This document shows, in pieces, positions 9,010 to 15,565 of a stretch of DNA of 64,000 nucleotides. The notes under the pieces were generated by a model, which did not search any database, was not told where the DNA came from, and saw only the letters and a program-made list of their open reading frames with translations. The stretch comes from Allomuricauda sp. CAU 1633. Its GTDB lineage: Bacteria > Bacteroidota > Bacteroidia > Flavobacteriales > Flavobacteriaceae. The DNA is taken from assembly GCF_017313225.1 (NCBI RefSeq), contig NZ_JAFLNE010000009.1, positions 1-64,000 on the forward strand, given 5' to 3'. The position numbers were made by a program, and so were the translations under genes. Numbering within the stretch: position 1 is the first letter of the stretch; every line of letters starts with the position of its first letter.

Positions 9010-9033
9010 TTGCGTTTTCGCAACCTTTTTTTT
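9010..9033 (+). terminator. terminator-like hairpin with T-run
   Basis: TTGCG-TTTT-CGCAA is followed after CC by eight T (9026-9033), the shape of an intrinsic terminator on the plus strand. The stem is only 5 bp. No plus-strand gene precedes it, so it would end either nothing or an unannotated RNA from the hairpin-rich stretch to its left. Confidence 0.4.
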
Positions 9034-9098
9034 GATAAATCACAGAATATCAATACTTTATGAAAAAATGTTAATATTTGATTTTTGGCTTTGGTCAA

Positions 9099-9138
9099 AT
9101 CTCTGGGAACCCTTGATTTTACTGGGGTTCGCAGAGAT
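9099..9138. repeat. imperfect 14-bp inverted repeat
   Basis: ATCTCTGGGAACCC (9099-9112) pairs with GGGTTCGCAGAGAT (9125-9138) with a single mismatch around a 12-base loop. It is the last of the hairpin cluster in this gap. Confidence 0.7.
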
Positions 9139-9352
9139 AATTTTGCAACTGTCAGCGAATCAATAAGTTACATCTAATCAATTGAAAATCAAATAGATAT
9201 TAAATACCTGAAAAACAATATGTTAGAATTTTTTGAGTTTGAGAATTTTAAAGAGAAAGTTCTTAATTTGATTAATAATATTACTTTTTTAAATGATTTC
9301 GGTCCTCAATGAATTATAACTTTATTTGTGTAGGATATGTTTATTAAACAGT

Positions 9353-9988
9353 TCAATTTCCAAAAATAGTCCATGAAATATTTTCTTCTTCAGTGACCAT
9401 GGATTTATCTATTTTTTCAATAATTGATTTTCTGTGTGCTGCACCACACATAAAAATTCCTGAATTGAAATGGTTTTTTTTACAGTATGAATTGATATTC
9501 TGAATCATAGGATTTTCATAGGCTTCAATATCAGCCCTAATTATTTTATCCATCTCATCATTATTTAAAATCCTGCTTTCCAACTCTCGCATTTCTTCTT
9601 GAAGATTTATGCATTCCAAGCTGTTAAGAAATTCAAATCCATTTTCAGCTGCTAAGTAATTAAAATTGTCAATTAATTTTTGTAGTTCTCTGTTTTTACA
9701 AACAAGATTGACTTTTTTGTGAAAAGCTTCAGATAGCCCATTTACGCATACAGGTACATATTGAAAGGTAGAATGATAATGATAATTTTGAATTGCGGAT
9801 ATTTCCAATTTCTCATGAAATACCCCAAAGTTTGAAAATATCCAGTGTTCATAGTCTGAATAAGTTTCGTCAATTGCCTCCAAAAAAATTACTTCAGGGT
9901 TTAATTTATCGATTATCTTAAATAACTCTTTGGTGTTGCATTTTCCAATTTCTTTATGTATCGTACTAATGAAAGTGATATGATTCAT
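9353..9988 (-). CDS. putative TraB/ChaN-like small protein
   Basis: A 211-residue soluble protein without signal peptide. The start (HITFISTIHKE), the following LNPEVIFLEAIDE and the late FMCGAAHRKSII resemble the TraB/TIKI and ChaN/EreA-like superfamily, in which H-x-E/GxH elements line a shared pocket. The match is short and remote, so this is a suggestion only. It stands alone between the hairpin-rich gap and a repeat copy, and it is flanked by non-coding DNA on both sides. Confidence 0.5.
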   Translation of the reverse strand: MNHITFISTIHKEIGKCNTKELFKIIDKLNPEVIFLEAIDETYSDYEHWIFSNFGVFHEKLEISAIQNYHYHSTFQYVPVCVNGLSEAFHKKVNLVCKNRELQKLIDNFNYLAAENGFEFLNSLECINLQEEMRELESRILNNDEMDKIIRADIEAYENPMIQNINSYCKKNHFNSGIFMCGAAHRKSIIEKIDKSMVTEEENISWTIFGN

Positions 9989-10107
9989 AATTTACAAGAG
10001 CTAATTTATTGACAAATTATATAAGTTATTACTAAAAAGACATCAATCCTGTATCAATTTCGAACGGTTTCGGTTATGAGTTGTTGCGTGGTTTAACACT
10101 AATAATC

Positions 10108-10151
10108 CAAGTGCGCACCAAAATGAAAATCCGCAAGGATTTTCAGAAGTA
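10108..10151. repeat. cassette-boundary-like hairpin repeat, copy 1
   Basis: The segment starts CAAGTGCGCACC, contains the hairpin TGAAAATCC-GCAA-GGATTTTCA (10124-10145) and ends GAAGTA. It matches copy 2 at 11403-11446 in order, spacing and most bases. The two copies flank the PLD-like gene in direct orientation. Confidence 0.75.
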
Positions 10152-10195
10152 CTTTGGAATAAGGAATTATTTATTGCTAATGCAGACATCCAGTT

Positions 10196-11314
10196 TTATT
10201 TGGTTGTTTCTTGAATTCCAAGTATGTATAAATAATAATCTAATACTGACAAATTCTCTATTCCGGTCTCCTTACAAATATCTTTTAAGACCTTTGTTGT
10301 AATCTTGTATTTTTCACCTTTGGACAAACCTCTAGGAAGTTGAATACCAAACTTTTTAAGAGCCAAAGTTGTTTTATTGTTTTTTACGTAGTATCCTGAA
10401 GGATTGTGTATTATTAAAATTTTTGAAATTAGTCCTTCATTAATTCCTCGAATTTTGTATTTTCCTTCTAATGCCAAATTATATCGGAGGGCAATATCAA
10501 TGCTTTCATCGCAAAGCATTATTAGAAGCTTTCGAAATTTTTTGATTTCTCTCTTTATTGTTGGTTTTGGAAGAGCAATTAAATGTCCCAAAGCCCATAT
10601 TTGGAAAAACTCATCAATATCGATTTTCTCAAAGTTTGGATAATCAATTGATTTTCGCAACTTATTTATTGACTCTTTTCGGTCGACAACAATTGATTCG
10701 TATTCTTTACTTTGCTTGTATGATTTTAGAACTTTTAAAAATTCTCTTCGCTCAACAAAATTAACAGCATCCTCTTTTTCGAGCTGGTTCTTTTCCTTAC
10801 TGGCAGTTTTCTCATCAGCTTTTTTTCGCCTTAATCTTTCATTGTATTCTACTTGATACTTTGAAAGAAATTGTAAAGTCAAAGGTTTTGCTAAATCATA
10901 TGTTTTGTCAAACCATTCTTTTAAATCTCTGCAACTCTTATTTTCTGTTGTCATTATAGATAATTCCACATTGGAGTTAAGTCCACCATTTGTACAGTTC
11001 GCAGAACCTATAACTGCGGTCAATTCTGTTTTGTTTTTCGAAAGATAAAGTTTGGGGTGAAAATACTGTGTATTAGTATAAATTCGGACGTTAAAATTAG
11101 AAGTAAATTGTAGTTTATATAATTTTTTTAAGGCTTTTGGGTCGGTTGGTAAATCAATACCAATCAGAAAGTTTTTTATGCATCCTTTTTTAAGGCTTTC
11201 CAAGACCAAATTTAATCCGCTGTTATTTAACAAAGCTACAGCTACCCAAATTTCGTCAGCTTTTTTAAATTCAGACTTAATTATGGATGAAAGTTTGGTT
11301 ATTACTCTAGTCAT
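10196..11314 (-). CDS. phospholipase-D-fold (HKD) nuclease-like protein
   Basis: The 372-residue cytosolic protein has a PLD-type active-site half: HPKLYL near residue 84 and GSANCTNGGLNSNVE near residue 102, the H-x-K and G-S-x-N parts of the HKD motif. Only one such motif is present, as in dimeric PLD nucleases related to Nuc and BfiI. A lysine/glutamate-rich linker (about 165-200) leads to a helical C-terminal domain of unknown type. A DNA-cutting role, in defence or restriction, is plausible from the family and the island setting but no partner methylase is adjacent. The gene sits between two copies of a 44-bp hairpin repeat, like a mobile cassette. Confidence 0.7.
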   Translation of the reverse strand: MTRVITKLSSIIKSEFKKADEIWVAVALLNNSGLNLVLESLKKGCIKNFLIGIDLPTDPKALKKLYKLQFTSNFNVRIYTNTQYFHPKLYLSKNKTELTAVIGSANCTNGGLNSNVELSIMTTENKSCRDLKEWFDKTYDLAKPLTLQFLSKYQVEYNERLRRKKADEKTASKEKNQLEKEDAVNFVERREFLKVLKSYKQSKEYESIVVDRKESINKLRKSIDYPNFEKIDIDEFFQIWALGHLIALPKPTIKREIKKFRKLLIMLCDESIDIALRYNLALEGKYKIRGINEGLISKILIIHNPSGYYVKNNKTTLALKKFGIQLPRGLSKGEKYKITTKVLKDICKETGIENLSVLDYYLYILGIQETTK

Positions 11315-11402
11315 TTATCTTGATTGTCTATGTAGTTTGTTTTTCAAGCTTAATGCCAAAGCTGTCCACTTTGAGCAGTTGGGTGGATTTGAACAAAACT
11401 TT

Positions 11403-11446
11403 GCAAGTGCGCACGTAACTGAAAATCCTCGCGGATTTTCAGAAGT
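11403..11446. repeat. cassette-boundary-like hairpin repeat, copy 2
   Basis: It contains the perfect 10-bp hairpin CTGAAAATCC-TCGC-GGATTTTCAG (11418-11441), preceded by CAAGTGCGCACG and followed by AAGTA. Copy 1 lies 1.3 kb away on the other side of the PLD-like gene. Copy 2 also lies close to the 3' end of the metallopeptidase-like gene. Confidence 0.75.
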
Positions 11447-11488
11447 AGGAGAGAACAGGTAATTACTTATAGCAATTGTTGTATACAT

Positions 11489-12481
11489 TTATTTTTCTAA
11501 TGCTTTCATTTTGTAATAAGCACATTTTTCATTTGTTGCTACTTCTTTTATTAGATATTTTGCATATTCCTCTAATTCATCCGAATTTTGATTAACTATT
11601 TTAGTAAAATCATCAAAAAAAGAATCTTTATGAACTTTATTTAAAGTTTCAATTAAAGCGAATGAATTCAACATCATTTTATCTTTATATTCTTCGGATA
11701 TCTCTGGTTTTCTGATGTGAGATATGTAGTCAACAATGTTTTCTTGAATAATTATAAACCTCACAGCTATATGAGGATGAGATTTCTCTTTGTAATAAAT
11801 TTCTTTTTTTGCACTAAAATTGAAAAATTTAAAAATTCCGATTGCAGAGGACGCTAATGAAATTAAATCACAAAGAAATTCGTCTGTCCTATATTTCTCC
11901 TCGAATTTAAGCCATACTTGATGAATATCTTGAGTAAGCTTCATAGAAGCAAATATGTCTGAGTCAACCTCGAAAATGTGACTTTCGATTTCAAAATTTT
12001 TAGGTTCCTCAATAGATTCGTTTATATGTTTTTCTGATTCGCCATTATTCTGGATTAAATGACCTATTTCGTGATTCATAAGGAAAATTATTGCAGAATG
12101 GTACATAAACTCCATTACCGAAGTTCCTTTTTCAATTAAAATTTGGTTAATTGCTTGTATAGATTCACCAAAAACTTCGTTCATAGTTTTTTCATTATCC
12201 AGTAAAGTGCTCTTTAGTTTGTGAATTGTTCCAATATTAATACTTGTCAAAGTGTTTTCTCCTTTTATGTAAGCAGAAGCATTAATATTTGTATTGTTTT
12301 TGAAAAAGAAAAAATTTGGTTCAATATTATATAAATCAGAATTGTTTTCTATTAGTTTTTTGTAGTACAAGAATATTTTGTTGCAGTGAATTTCTAATGG
12401 TGTTTCAGAGTAGTCAAAAATGTCACCATTATCAATCAACTTTCTTTCAGTTATTTCAGCAATTTCTTCTCTGTAACTCAT
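11489..12481 (-). CDS. putative zinc metallopeptidase-like protein (HExxH)
   Basis: The 330-residue soluble protein contains LMNHEIGHLIQ at about residues 132-142, an HExxH zinc site. About 35 residues later HIFEVDSDIFAS supplies a plausible third ligand (E-x-x-x-D). No family was recognised beyond the zinc-peptidase pattern, and no signal peptide is seen. The longest frame begins with a TTG at 12502; the ATG at 12481 is the more likely start. Short inverted copies of GTTGTATAC lie at both ends of the gene (about 11476 and 12493), suggesting a mobile cassette unit. TIR- or toxin-related roles cannot be judged. Confidence 0.65.
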   Translation of the reverse strand: MSYREEIAEITERKLIDNGDIFDYSETPLEIHCNKIFLYYKKLIENNSDLYNIEPNFFFFKNNTNINASAYIKGENTLTSINIGTIHKLKSTLLDNEKTMNEVFGESIQAINQILIEKGTSVMEFMYHSAIIFLMNHEIGHLIQNNGESEKHINESIEEPKNFEIESHIFEVDSDIFASMKLTQDIHQVWLKFEEKYRTDEFLCDLISLASSAIGIFKFFNFSAKKEIYYKEKSHPHIAVRFIIIQENIVDYISHIRKPEISEEYKDKMMLNSFALIETLNKVHKDSFFDDFTKIVNQNSDELEEYAKYLIKEVATNEKCAYYKMKALEK

Positions 12482-12603
12482 TTTTAAGGAAATTGTATAC
12501 AACGTGTTTATATGGATGTAAAATACATCTATATGATCCCAAAATAGGAATAAAATCGATGTGCATGATTGTTTTTCAATTATAACTATTTGTTCATCAT
12601 CAT

Positions 12604-12651
12604 TTTACGGATTTCCGTAAAATCGCATAAAATCCGTAAAGGAAGCGTAAA
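12604..12651. promoter_or_regulatory. repeated CCGTAAA sites upstream of the HTH gene
   Basis: TTTACGGATTT (12604-12614) and AAATCCGTAAA (12630-12640) form a perfect 11-bp inverted repeat. Additional copies of the core, TTCCGTAAA (about 12613) and AGCGTAAA (about 12643), lie in the same 50 bp. The cluster is 40-90 bp before the excisionase-like gene and could be its operator or recombination-directionality binding sites. Confidence 0.45.
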
Positions 12652-12691
12652 CGGTTGTTGGTAATTGCCCCTGTCTTAGAAACACAAAGGG

Positions 12692-13036
12692 ATGGAAGGA
12701 AAACCAACGTTTGAACAGTTACCGATTGCCGTTGCGCATTTAATGAAAGAAATACGAGAAATCAAACAAATGCTCTTTGAGCTGAACACTGGTTCCTCCA
12801 ACCGCCATGCCTCGGAATGGATGACCCTTGACGAACTACTTGACTACGACCCCGAAAAAAGGAAGAAATCCACTTGGTACAAAATGGTCTCCGAAAGCAG
12901 GGTGCCACACCATAAAAAGGGAAAACGCCTTTTGTTTCTAAAAACAGAAATTGACGAATGGCTATTGGAAGGAAAGGTGAACACCTTGGAAGAATGCTTG
13001 GACTCGGCCAATGATTACCTTAAAAAGAAAGCCTGA
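12692..13036 (+). CDS. helix-turn-helix / excisionase-like DNA-binding protein
   Basis: The 114-residue protein has an N-terminal amphipathic helix (about 5-30) and then a MerR/excisionase-type HTH_17-like domain: EWMTLDELLDYDPEKRKKSTWY and VPHHKKGKRLLFLKTEIDEWL (about 42-95). Such proteins accompany Bacteroidota integrases and set recombination direction or regulate the element. It faces the integrase cluster (its stop meets the end of the next gene) and is the only plus-strand gene of the island. The repeated CCGTAAA sites before it are candidate targets. Confidence 0.75.
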   Translation: MEGKPTFEQLPIAVAHLMKEIREIKQMLFELNTGSSNRHASEWMTLDELLDYDPEKRKKSTWYKMVSESRVPHHKKGKRLLFLKTEIDEWLLEGKVNTLEECLDSANDYLKKKA

Positions 13037-13870
13037 TTACAGGGAATCGAAGTATTGTGGCTTCTTCTGTTTTTTGAAATTGTCAAATCTATCTTCCCTG
13101 AACTGGTAAAAGGCACCTGTATATAGTTCAAAGAGACTTTGTGGAACCGTATGGCTTGGGTGCAGTTCAGAAAACAACGACCTAAAAGCCCAGATGATGT
13201 TCCCTTTTGAGGTATGTACTTTTAAAATCGGTTCAGTGATTTGTGGAACTTCAAAGCCGTTGGAAAAATAATGGTGAACCCAATCCACCAATCTTTCATA
13301 TTCATCCTCGCTCAGAATATCCCTGTGCTTTCTTGGGTCAACTCGCTCCATGAACCCAAATATCCTATGGATATGGTTCATTAGACTATCTTCTTCCTTA
13401 TCTCTAGATTCCTCAACATCTTCTATTTTTAAATACAGGGATTGAAGGTCTTCATGCATCGGGGTTTTTGTTAGGTCAATACCAACATCCTCGAAAACCT
13501 GATAGAAGTTCTCCAATAGGAAATCATAATGGCCATCTGGGTTTTCCTCAGAAATCATTTTTTGTTTCTGCCAGAGGTGCAGTTCCTTTTTGGTCTTGGA
13601 AATGCCACGTTTTATTTCATCGAACCTCAAGGAATAGTCAACAGGGGTGAAGGGCAGAAGATAGTCAATGTAAATTTTCATTGTCCTTTGTCCTATGGCT
13701 GACAAGTAACCAATATGCTTGGGAAGGTGGATGTCACCATTGCCCTTTGAATATAGCAACCGTTCCTTTTTCCATTTTTTAAAGATGGCATCCAGTTTAT
13801 AGGGAGCCTTTTCCTTGAAGGATTCCAGATTTACTATGGAATCCTCTATAACAATCGTATTGTTTTCCAT
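13037..13870 (-). CDS. hypothetical protein next to the integrase
   Basis: The 277-residue soluble protein is charged and mostly helical and was not assigned to a family. It starts only 5 bp after the integrase stop, in the same direction, so it is co-transcribed with the integrase. Its stop directly abuts the end of the HTH gene. This placement between integrase and excisionase-like gene suggests a role in the element's own life cycle, but nothing in the sequence shows which. Confidence 0.65.
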   Translation of the reverse strand: MENNTIVIEDSIVNLESFKEKAPYKLDAIFKKWKKERLLYSKGNGDIHLPKHIGYLSAIGQRTMKIYIDYLLPFTPVDYSLRFDEIKRGISKTKKELHLWQKQKMISEENPDGHYDFLLENFYQVFEDVGIDLTKTPMHEDLQSLYLKIEDVEESRDKEEDSLMNHIHRIFGFMERVDPRKHRDILSEDEYERLVDWVHHYFSNGFEVPQITEPILKVHTSKGNIIWAFRSLFSELHPSHTVPQSLFELYTGAFYQFREDRFDNFKKQKKPQYFDSL

Positions 13871-13875
13871 AAAGT

Positions 13876-15132
13876 CTATCCGAAGTTCATTATCTGGTCA
13901 GCAAATTCCTTTTTGGTATTGTCGTCAAATCCTGCAAAATATGCCTTTGTGGTGTCCATACTGGAATGCCCAAGACTTTCCTGAACGAATTCCATAGAAC
14001 CCCCTTTACGGATGACTGAGGTTGCAAAACTGTGCCTTGCCCAATAAGTGGATATGATGGGCAGGTCGTTGTCCTTGCATATCTTCTTGATATGCTGGTT
14101 GATAAACCTTGTGAAGTTCTTAATTTTGTTGTGTCTCTTGACAGGGTCATCGTACCCCTCTAGGACTGGAAAGACCAAGGCATCGGGAGCAATGGACTTG
14201 CCCCTATGTTTGCTGATGATGTCCTTTGCGAAACTGTTTAGGTAAACGGTTATCTTTTTCAGGTTCCCTTTTGAGGTGGATATGGTCTTTGCTCTGTAAA
14301 AAGAAATTTTATCATCCTCAATGTCCCTGTTCTTCAAAAGTAGGATGTCCTTGATGTTGATACCGTTACAGGCAAATGAAAAGAACCAGAAATCCTTGGC
14401 CTTTTCCTCTTGCGGTGATTTGGGTCTTGCTTCAAAGAGCTGTTTCAACTGCTCCTTGGTCAATGCCTTCTTTTTATTGGAAACCTTTGGGACAAGATAT
14501 TTTCCTTTTCCAAAGGGGAAATAGCCCGGTTCGATTTCCTTTTCCGCAATGGCCTTGTTGAATATGGTTTTCAGTGTCCTGACATAGATGCTTACCGTTG
14601 TCAGGCTCTTGCCCTGATCTACCATAAAATGTTCATACTTGCTCAACCAGTTCCCGTTTACATCAAAGAGACTGAGTTCTTCGATTTTCTTTTTTTCCGA
14701 TTCGCAGAACTTTTCAAAGGATTTCAGGGCAAGGCCGTAATTGTTAGAGGTGTTTATCTTGTCCATGGAACGCAATTCGTCCATTCGCTCCTCGTATAGA
14801 TAGCTGACATTGGTGCCATCCCTTCTTTTTCTGAAAAGCTTCTTTTCGAAAAGTTCAAAGTCAAACGGTTCCAGTTCATTTGCAACCGACCAAGCATTCT
14901 GTTCGATGGCCTGTAATAACTGTCTGGCCTGCTTGTACTTTGTCCTTGGCCGAACGGTTTCCCAGATACAGGAAAATTCCTCTTCGGAGAACTCAAAACG
15001 GGTAGGGTAGAGCTTCTGTTTTCGTGGTGTGCTGGTAAAGACCCTCAACTTGACGGGAAATTTGCCATTTTTTTTCTTTCTTCTTTTATCAAGGACCATC
15101 GAAATGCTATTGTCCACCGATACTTTTGACAT
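13876..15132 (-). CDS. tyrosine recombinase / integrase of the island
   Basis: The 418-residue protein has the Bacteroidota integrase layout: an N-terminal arm-binding domain (about 1-95), a SAM-like core-binding domain (about 105-215) and a C-terminal catalytic domain. In the catalytic domain, YWARHSFATSV (about 362-373) carries the second conserved Arg, ESLGHSSMDTT (about 383-393) the late His, and KAYF (about 395-398) the nucleophilic Tyr. Box I reads FACNGINIKDI near residue 253, where many relatives have Arg in place of this Asn. It would integrate the element at tRNA-Pro, whose displaced 3' end lies 150 bp upstream. Three copies of a 9-base sequence precede the start. It is co-transcribed with the following unknown gene. 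Confidence 0.88.
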   Translation of the reverse strand: MSKVSVDNSISMVLDKRRKKKNGKFPVKLRVFTSTPRKQKLYPTRFEFSEEEFSCIWETVRPRTKYKQARQLLQAIEQNAWSVANELEPFDFELFEKKLFRKRRDGTNVSYLYEERMDELRSMDKINTSNNYGLALKSFEKFCESEKKKIEELSLFDVNGNWLSKYEHFMVDQGKSLTTVSIYVRTLKTIFNKAIAEKEIEPGYFPFGKGKYLVPKVSNKKKALTKEQLKQLFEARPKSPQEEKAKDFWFFSFACNGINIKDILLLKNRDIEDDKISFYRAKTISTSKGNLKKITVYLNSFAKDIISKHRGKSIAPDALVFPVLEGYDDPVKRHNKIKNFTRFINQHIKKICKDNDLPIISTYWARHSFATSVIRKGGSMEFVQESLGHSSMDTTKAYFAGFDDNTKKEFADQIMNFG

Positions 15133-15149
15133 TTATAGGGATTTAAAAA

Positions 15150-15181
15150 TTTGCATACAATTTGCATACAGCGTATGCAAA
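15150..15181. repeat. three 9-bp TTTGCATAC repeats before the integrase gene
   Basis: TTTGCATAC occurs at 15150-15158 and 15161-15169 in the same direction and as its inverse GTATGCAAA at 15173-15181. They lie 18-50 bp upstream of the integrase start and about 105 bp from the tRNA fragment. The position suits arm-type integrase sites or an operator of the integrase promoter. Confidence 0.55.
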
Positions 15182-15285
15182 TAAAGGTAAAAAAGGTGAT
15201 AATAAAAACAAACAACAAAATTATATTTAATTGTATATCAGGTATATACGAGCTATATCGTAATATCGGAAAGTTACATGATTAC

Positions 15286-15329
15286 GCTTTGGGAGCAGGA
15301 GGTCGCAGGTTCGAATCCTGCCACCCCGA
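15286..15329 (+). tRNA. tRNA-Pro(TGG), 3' fragment only (attachment site)
   Basis: From the anticodon loop (CTTTGGGAG, anticodon TGG at 15290-15292) through the variable region, T-arm (GCAGG-TTCGAAT-CCTGC, 15305-15321) and 3' acceptor strand (CACCCCG) to discriminator A15329, this matches the 3' part of a flavobacterial tRNA-Pro; CCA is not encoded. No CGGGGTG 5' acceptor strand, D-arm or complete anticodon stem lies upstream, where the sequence is AT-rich island DNA. It is therefore the displaced 3' end left by integration. A native-looking terminator follows directly. Confidence 0.8.
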
Positions 15330-15343
15330 CTTGAAAATCTAGA

Positions 15344-15377
15344 AGACTGGTAATTTTTTAATTATCGGTCTTTTTTT
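15344..15377 (+). terminator. intrinsic terminator after the tRNA fragment
   Basis: AGACTGGTAATT (15344-15355) pairs over 12 positions (two wobbles) with AATTATCGGTCT (15360-15371) around a TTTT loop, followed by a run of T to 15377. It is probably the original terminator of the tRNA-Pro gene, left on the chromosomal side of the junction. Confidence 0.7.
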
Positions 15378-15438
15378 GTTTAAAGCTACCTGACATATAC
15401 CACTTCACATTATAAGTTTATGATTCACTATTTAATAT

Positions 15439-15458
15439 TTGTGTAATCGATTACGCAA
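15439..15458. promoter_or_regulatory. candidate operator, copy 1
   Basis: TTGTGTAATCGATTACGCAA is a 20-bp palindrome with one mismatch. It differs by one base from the copy beside the GntR-type regulator gene. It lies about 110 bp before the first GH28 gene, a suitable place to control that transcription unit. Confidence 0.6.
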
Positions 15459-15565
15459 GCCTATCTTTATACATTAGTATACAATCGGTAGGGCAAAATA
15501 AAATTGAAACAAAGGCTATGCTTTTTGTCGATTTAGTTTTCTCTTCCTATAAAACCCATTCCATT

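Larger units (their letters stand above)
8535..9352. other. 820-bp gap dense in inverted repeats, no convincing gene
   Basis: No open frame here looks like a protein. The gap holds five inverted repeats in about 330 bp: two long adjacent hairpins (8813-8875 and 8877-8900), a GCCCG/CGGGC pair (8981-9002), a terminator-like hairpin with eight T (9010-9033) and a 14-pair imperfect hairpin (9099-9138). A structured RNA, a palindromic miniature element or decayed mobile DNA are the options; the sequence alone does not decide. Confidence 0.6.
1..15329. mobile_element. right part of a tRNA-Pro-integrated genomic island
   Basis: The stretch runs from inside an IS3-type element at the left edge to a truncated tRNA-Pro 3' end at 15286-15329. 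A tyrosine integrase gene lies about 150 bp inside that end, an HTH/excisionase-like gene sits nearby, and the cargo is typical accessory material: a restriction-modification operon, a PLD nuclease, a metallopeptidase-like protein and unknown envelope proteins. The restriction part is visibly AT-richer than the pectin locus to the right, while the integrase block is GC-richer. An integrase beside a displaced tRNA 3' fragment is the usual signature of a site-specifically integrated element. The left boundary is outside the window, so size and type (plain island or conjugative element) are unknown; no conjugation genes are visible here. Confidence 0.65.

Noticed and set aside
8813..9138. Retron (msr-msd) from the hairpin cluster
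   Set aside because: No reverse transcriptase gene lies nearby.
9220..9312. 30-codon frame MLEFFEFENFKEKVLNL...
   Set aside because: Possible small protein, but very AT-rich, no ribosome-binding signal and no neighbour linking to it.
10081..10302. 73-codon plus-strand frame
   Set aside because: It covers the hairpin repeat and the end of the PLD-like gene on the other strand.
13890..14150. 86-codon frame inside the integrase gene
   Set aside because: Shadow frame of the integrase; the integrase has clear catalytic motifs.
1..15329. CRISPR array or cas genes in the defence island
   Set aside because: No regularly spaced repeats and no cas-like protein were seen.
1..15329. Classical type I R-M system with HsdR
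   Set aside because: Methylase and HsdS are present but no helicase/translocase gene was found; the nuclease domain is on the methylase chain.
15286..15329. Complete functional tRNA
   Set aside because: The 5' acceptor strand, D-arm and 5' side of the anticodon stem are absent upstream.
15151..15342. 63-codon plus-strand frame overlapping the tRNA fragment
   Set aside because: It reads through the tRNA 3' end (GAGGRRFESCHPDLKI is the usual false translation of a T-arm) and the integrase-start repeats, so it is not a gene.
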